DNA of 64,000 bases from an uncultured Acetatifactor sp. Its GTDB lineage: Bacteria; Bacillota; Clostridia; Lachnospirales; Lachnospiraceae. Positions 60,824-64,000 of this stretch are shown here, one piece after another. The stretch's first letter is position 1; every line of letters begins with the position of its first letter. The position numbers and the translations under genes are program-made. Location of the stretch: positions 27,110-91,109 of the forward strand of contig CAJTSE010000013.1 in NCBI GenBank assembly GCA_910578815.1. Direction: 5' to 3'. The notes under the pieces are model-generated. The model made no database searches, was not told the origin of the DNA, and saw only the letters and a program-made list of their open reading frames with translations.

Positions 60824-61813
60824 CTAATCCGCCCTTCTACAGGATGCCCGTTCTATCAGCTGACCCTTTATCAAATGAAGCTTTCCGCTGCGATTCCCCT
60901 GCATTAACCCGGTCAGCTCCTTCACCGCAGCAATTCCCTGATCCGTAATATGCGTATAAATGGTAGAAAGCGCCGGCACATACCATTGACTCAATTCAAT
61001 ATCGTCACAGCCTAAGACACTGACATCCTCCGGCACGCTGTAACCGGCCTCCATCAATGCTTTAATACAGCCAAAGGCGCTGTCGTCATTGGACGCGAAA
61101 ATCGCATCCGGCAGCGGCAACTTTTTCTCCAGAAACCGATTCATCTCGCTATACGCCGTCCATCTGTCAAAACGGCCGTTCAGCAAATAGTCCTGCTCCA
61201 GCGGATACCCCTGCTCCTGCAAAAAATCTTCAAACCCTCTCTGCCTCTCAATACCGTCAAAAATATCCTCGCCCCTGATCAGCATTAAACGCCGATGGCC
61301 CAGAGAAAATAAATACTCCCCTGCTCTCCGCCCTGTCTGATAGGAGTCAAATACCACGCTGGAAATATATTTTGTCTGTATTTCCCTGTCCAGAAAAACC
61401 GTGGGCAGCTCCGAATCCTGCAAAATCTTCTCATGCTTTTTCTGAAAGCCGCTGTGCAGAATGACCGCGCCGTCAACGCGCCTGCTGAGCAGCATCCTGA
61501 GCAGACTGTCTCCGCTGTCAGTGATGAATACCTCCATCTCATATCCGTTCTTGCGGCATTCCTCATACATTGCATCCACAAGTATGCCGTAATATCCCCT
61601 GATGGAAAGAGTAAAAAAGCCCACCGTCCCCGTCTCGGAAGCCTTCAGGTTCCTCCCGTTCCAATCCGGCATATACTGCATCTTTTTTGCAATTTCTATC
61701 ACCCTGTCTCTGGTCTCCTGCTTCATCACTCCCTGACCCGACAGGGCATGTGATACCGTAGTGATGGATACTCCGGCTTCTCTCGCAACATCCTTGATGG
61801 TAATCCTTTTCAT
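60824..61813 (-). CDS. LacI-family regulator 1
   Basis: This 329-aa repressor from ATG 61813 has an N-terminal HTH (ITIKDVAREAGVSITTVSHAL), a hinge helix near 45-57 (WNGRNLKASETGTVG) and a periplasmic-binding-protein-like effector domain with FASNDDSAFGCIKAL and LGCDDIELSQWYVPALSTI. It is more than half identical to the next gene. It lies 7 bp after it and 4 bp before GH55. Ligand likely a beta-glucan oligosaccharide or its phosphate. Confidence 0.95.
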   Translation of the reverse strand: MKRITIKDVAREAGVSITTVSHALSGQGVMKQETRDRVIEIAKKMQYMPDWNGRNLKASETGTVGFFTLSIRGYYGILVDAMYEECRKNGYEMEVFITDSGDSLLRMLLSRRVDGAVILHSGFQKKHEKILQDSELPTVFLDREIQTKYISSVVFDSYQTGRRAGEYLFSLGHRRLMLIRGEDIFDGIERQRGFEDFLQEQGYPLEQDYLLNGRFDRWTAYSEMNRFLEKKLPLPDAIFASNDDSAFGCIKALMEAGYSVPEDVSVLGCDDIELSQWYVPALSTIYTHITDQGIAAVKELTGLMQGNRSGKLHLIKGQLIERASCRRAD

Positions 61814-61820
61814 ATTCCGT

Positions 61821-62813
61821 TTATATTTCCTTTCTCCTGCACGAGCTTCTTTCAATCAGCTCGCCCGCTATGGAGTACGTCTCTCCCTCTTTCTCTTTTC
61901 TGACCAAGGCCACCAGCTCATTCACGGACAAGCTGCCCTGATCCCTTATGCGGGTCCTGATCGTAGTCAGAGCAGGCGAATACCACTGGCTCAGCTCTAT
62001 ATCGTCACACCCTAAGACGCTGACATCTTCCGGCACAAAATACCCTGCTCCCTGCAAAGCCTTAATACATCCAAAAGCACTGTCATCGTTAGCCGCGAAG
62101 ACCGCATCCGGCAGAGGCATTCCTCTCTTTAAGAACGCACTGGTCTCATCATAGGCTCTCTGACGGTCGAAATAACATTTCAGAATATAATCTGGATCCA
62201 TAGGACAGCCTATTTCTCTCATGCGATCCTCAAATCCTTTCTGCCTCATCTCACCGTCATAGGTGTAATCAATGCCGCACAACTCCAGTATTCTTCGATG
62301 CCCCAGGGAAAGAAGATAATCTGCCGCCAGCCGACCGCTCTCATAAGATGCAAAAAGCACACTGGAGGCACATTTCTCCCGAATCTCGCGATCCAGATAC
62401 ACTACCGGAAATTCCATCTCCCGCAGCCACTTTTCATGCTCTTCCTTCAGCCCGCTGTGCAAAATTACCGCCCCGTCCACTCGATTTCCCATGAGCAGAC
62501 GAATCAGATCTCCGTCATCCAGAATAAATATTTCCATTCCGTAGCCGTTGGCCTTGCATTCATTATACATTGCATCCATCAAAATACCGTAAAATCCCGA
62601 GATGGAAGAGGTAAAAAAGCCAAGCATACCCGTCCCGGAAGCTTTCAGATTCTGCCCGTTCCAGTCCGGTATATACTGCATCCTGCGTGCTAGTTCCACA
62701 ATCCTGTCCCTGGTTTCCTGTCTCAACGCTCCCTGTCCCGAGAGCGCATGAGATACCGTGGTGATGGATACTCCTGCCGCTTTCGCTACATCCTTAATCG
62801 TAATTCGCTTCAA
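61821..62813 (-). CDS. LacI-family regulator 2 (TTG start)
   Basis: This 330-aa paralogue has the HTH ITIKDVAKAAGVSITTVSHAL, nearly identical to regulator 1 in the DNA-reading helix, so both probably read the same operator. It starts at TTG 62813; no ATG or GTG is in frame downstream of the upstream stop. It leads an operon with regulator 1 and GH55. Its promoter contains the AAAACGTTTT operator between the -35 and -10 boxes, so it is likely autoregulated. Confidence 0.95.
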   Translation of the reverse strand: MKRITIKDVAKAAGVSITTVSHALSGQGALRQETRDRIVELARRMQYIPDWNGQNLKASGTGMLGFFTSSISGFYGILMDAMYNECKANGYGMEIFILDDGDLIRLLMGNRVDGAVILHSGLKEEHEKWLREMEFPVVYLDREIREKCASSVLFASYESGRLAADYLLSLGHRRILELCGIDYTYDGEMRQKGFEDRMREIGCPMDPDYILKCYFDRQRAYDETSAFLKRGMPLPDAVFAANDDSAFGCIKALQGAGYFVPEDVSVLGCDDIELSQWYSPALTTIRTRIRDQGSLSVNELVALVRKEKEGETYSIAGELIERSSCRRKEI

Positions 62814-62847
62814 CGCTGATTCATTCCTTTACCTGTGCTTTGCATTC

Positions 62848-62876
62848 ATTATACCAAAACGTTTTTGTTCAGTCAA
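62848..62876 (-). promoter_or_regulatory. Promoter and LacI operator of the regulator-GH55 operon
   Basis: On the minus strand TTGACT (62871-62876) and a perfect TATAAT (62848-62853) are 17 bp apart. The palindrome AAAACGTTTT (62856-62865) fills the spacer, so a bound repressor would block RNA polymerase. Confidence 0.85.
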
Positions 62877-62909
62877 CCGCCCGATTTCCGTGCATGAATT
62901 CCGAAACAC

Positions 62910-64000
62910 CTATGAAGTAAGTCCCGGCAGCCTTAGATCCACTTCAAAGCCGCCGCATTCACTGTGCTTTATCTGCATTTCTCCGCCGTGTGCAAATAAA
63001 ATCTGCCTGACAATCAGCAGCCCCAGGCCATGGCGCTGTTCGGTTGCATTTTCGTCACAGACCATATAATGCGGCTCAGATTTAAGCTTTTCAATCTGCT
63101 CGTCCGTAGCCCCGATACCGTCATCGGCAACCGCAACCGTATAAGCATTATCTTCCACACTGACCCGTACATGGATATGGCACCCCTGATCGTTATGATT
63201 TATGCTGTTTTGAAGCAGATTACTTACTGCCCGCTTAATTAAGTCTTTGTCAATATTTACAGGACAGAAGGTTAAAGCCTTGTCCGTTTCCCACTCAATC
63301 ACATACCTTTCATCAATGTTCGTATTGATAAAATCTACCGCCACCTGACGGATCACGGCGATCAGATTCTGTCTTTCGGGATGAATCGGCTGCATATTGT
63401 ATTCCAGCTTGGACGCAAGATTCAGGTCCTGAATTAAATTTCTCATGCGTTCACTTTGACGGACAATGATCCCTGCCTTTACGCGGTCCTCCTCCGGCAG
63501 ACGCTGATCGTTTTCCAGCTGGCCCGCGTAACCCATTATCATTGACAGCGGTGTACGTATATCATGGGATACCCCGGCAATCCAGTTTGCTCTTGCAGCT
63601 TCTCTTTTTCTGAGCTGTCTGTTTTGCGTCTGCAAAATATCTGAGGTCTTGTTAATACTTACCGCCAACTCCGACAAAAGCCCTTTTTCTCTGACATGGA
63701 CCTCTTCGTTTGCTGATAACGCCTGTATTCCGCCGACAATCGGCTTGACGGATTTCAGTAATCCGGAATTAGCGCTCATGTAGATAATAAAAATTAATAT
63801 TGCGTTTATCCCCAGCACGGAAAGGATTGTTTTCGGCAGGTTGGCAATGAAGTGATAATCCCAGCTGGGCCACCTATGTTTCCAAAAGCTGTCTCTGGGG
63901 CAGCCGAGTACCACCAGCCCGTTTTCCGCTTCTCCCGTAAATGTGGGATACCCGTCTATATAGCCACGAGTCAGCCGCGCTATATCCGACGCAGAGTATG
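62910..64000 (-). CDS. Sensor histidine kinase, N-terminus beyond the window
   Basis: The frame stays open to the right edge, so the start is outside. The visible part has an extracellular segment (ending YIDGYPTFTGEAENGLVVLG), a membrane helix (FIIYM-type, near 63760-63820), a HAMP-like linker, a dimerisation domain with VSHDIRTPLSMIMGYAG (phospho-His) and an ATPase domain with NLLQNSINHN (N-box), VADDGIG (G1) and HGLGLLIVRQ (G2). It is a normal HisKA/HATPase kinase. The response regulator is presumably to the right. Confidence 0.9.
   Translation of the reverse strand, partial: YSASDIARLTRGYIDGYPTFTGEAENGLVVLGCPRDSFWKHRWPSWDYHFIANLPKTILSVLGINAILIFIIYMSANSGLLKSVKPIVGGIQALSANEEVHVREKGLLSELAVSINKTSDILQTQNRQLRKREAARANWIAGVSHDIRTPLSMIMGYAGQLENDQRLPEEDRVKAGIIVRQSERMRNLIQDLNLASKLEYNMQPIHPERQNLIAVIRQVAVDFINTNIDERYVIEWETDKALTFCPVNIDKDLIKRAVSNLLQNSINHNDQGCHIHVRVSVEDNAYTVAVADDGIGATDEQIEKLKSEPHYMVCDENATEQRHGLGLLIVRQILFAHGGEMQIKHSECGGFEVDLRLPGLTS

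Overview
The window looks like chromosome of a Gram-positive gut-type Clostridium relative, most likely Lachnospiraceae. Reasons: the apt - relA - metallo-beta-lactamase - hemZ - hisS - aspS neighbourhood, strong GGAGG-type ribosome sites, TTG and GTG starts beside ATG, Firmicutes-style promoters, a GHKL/LytTR two-component pair, and CUT1 sugar importers without their own ATPase. No rRNA, tRNA, CRISPR array or insertion sequence was seen. Almost everything is on the minus strand.

Layout. 1-2,100: a structured direct repeat, then an AgrC/AgrA-like kinase and LytTR regulator. 2,100-5,275: aspS and hisS. 5,500-12,800: an accessory block on a different plan, with a decayed BlaI/BlaR1-type operon (nonsense mutation in the repressor, protease core missing from the sensor), a truncated ABC-2 permease, two chemoreceptors, a coiled-coil protein and the stump of a sigma-factor gene. 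12,820-24,350: hemZ, a transglutaminase/DUF58/MoxR module, a metallo-beta-lactamase, relA, apt, a DUF308 membrane protein and a SEC-C protein. 24,360-30,240: a candidate small RNA, a third chemoreceptor, a small alarmone synthetase, a small membrane protein, a LysR regulator and purA.

30,500-54,110 is the most interesting part: a roughly 23.5-kb co-directional locus that I read as a beta-1,3-glucan utilisation system. In transcription order it holds a lipoprotein solute-binding protein, a giant solute-binding protein with carbohydrate-module-like N-terminal domains, two permeases, an NHL/TPR/Yip1 membrane protein, a DUF5696 exported protein, two more permeases, a small cysteine-containing protein, a GH16 lipoprotein, a very large GH94-like/GH161-type phosphorylase, a GH94 laminaribiose-type phosphorylase, a cytoplasmic GH16 and a cytoplasmic GH30. 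A second operon at 58,840-62,813 encodes two tandem LacI regulators and a GH55 exo-beta-1,3-glucanase lipoprotein. Both operons carry the same AAAACGTTTT palindrome at their promoters, which ties them into one predicted regulon. The model is surface cleavage by GH55 and GH16, import by two ABC systems using an ATPase encoded elsewhere, then phosphorolysis in the cytoplasm, with GH30 and the second GH16 trimming branches and long chains.

Between and after these operons are unrelated single genes: two flavin/PNPOx-like proteins, an XRE-receiver fusion, a HAD phosphatase, DUF3795, a methyltransferase and a partial histidine kinase at the right edge. A family of nested-hairpin intergenic repeats lies directly after the stop codons of four genes, three of them consecutive in the glucan locus. 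It is not explained by any gene.
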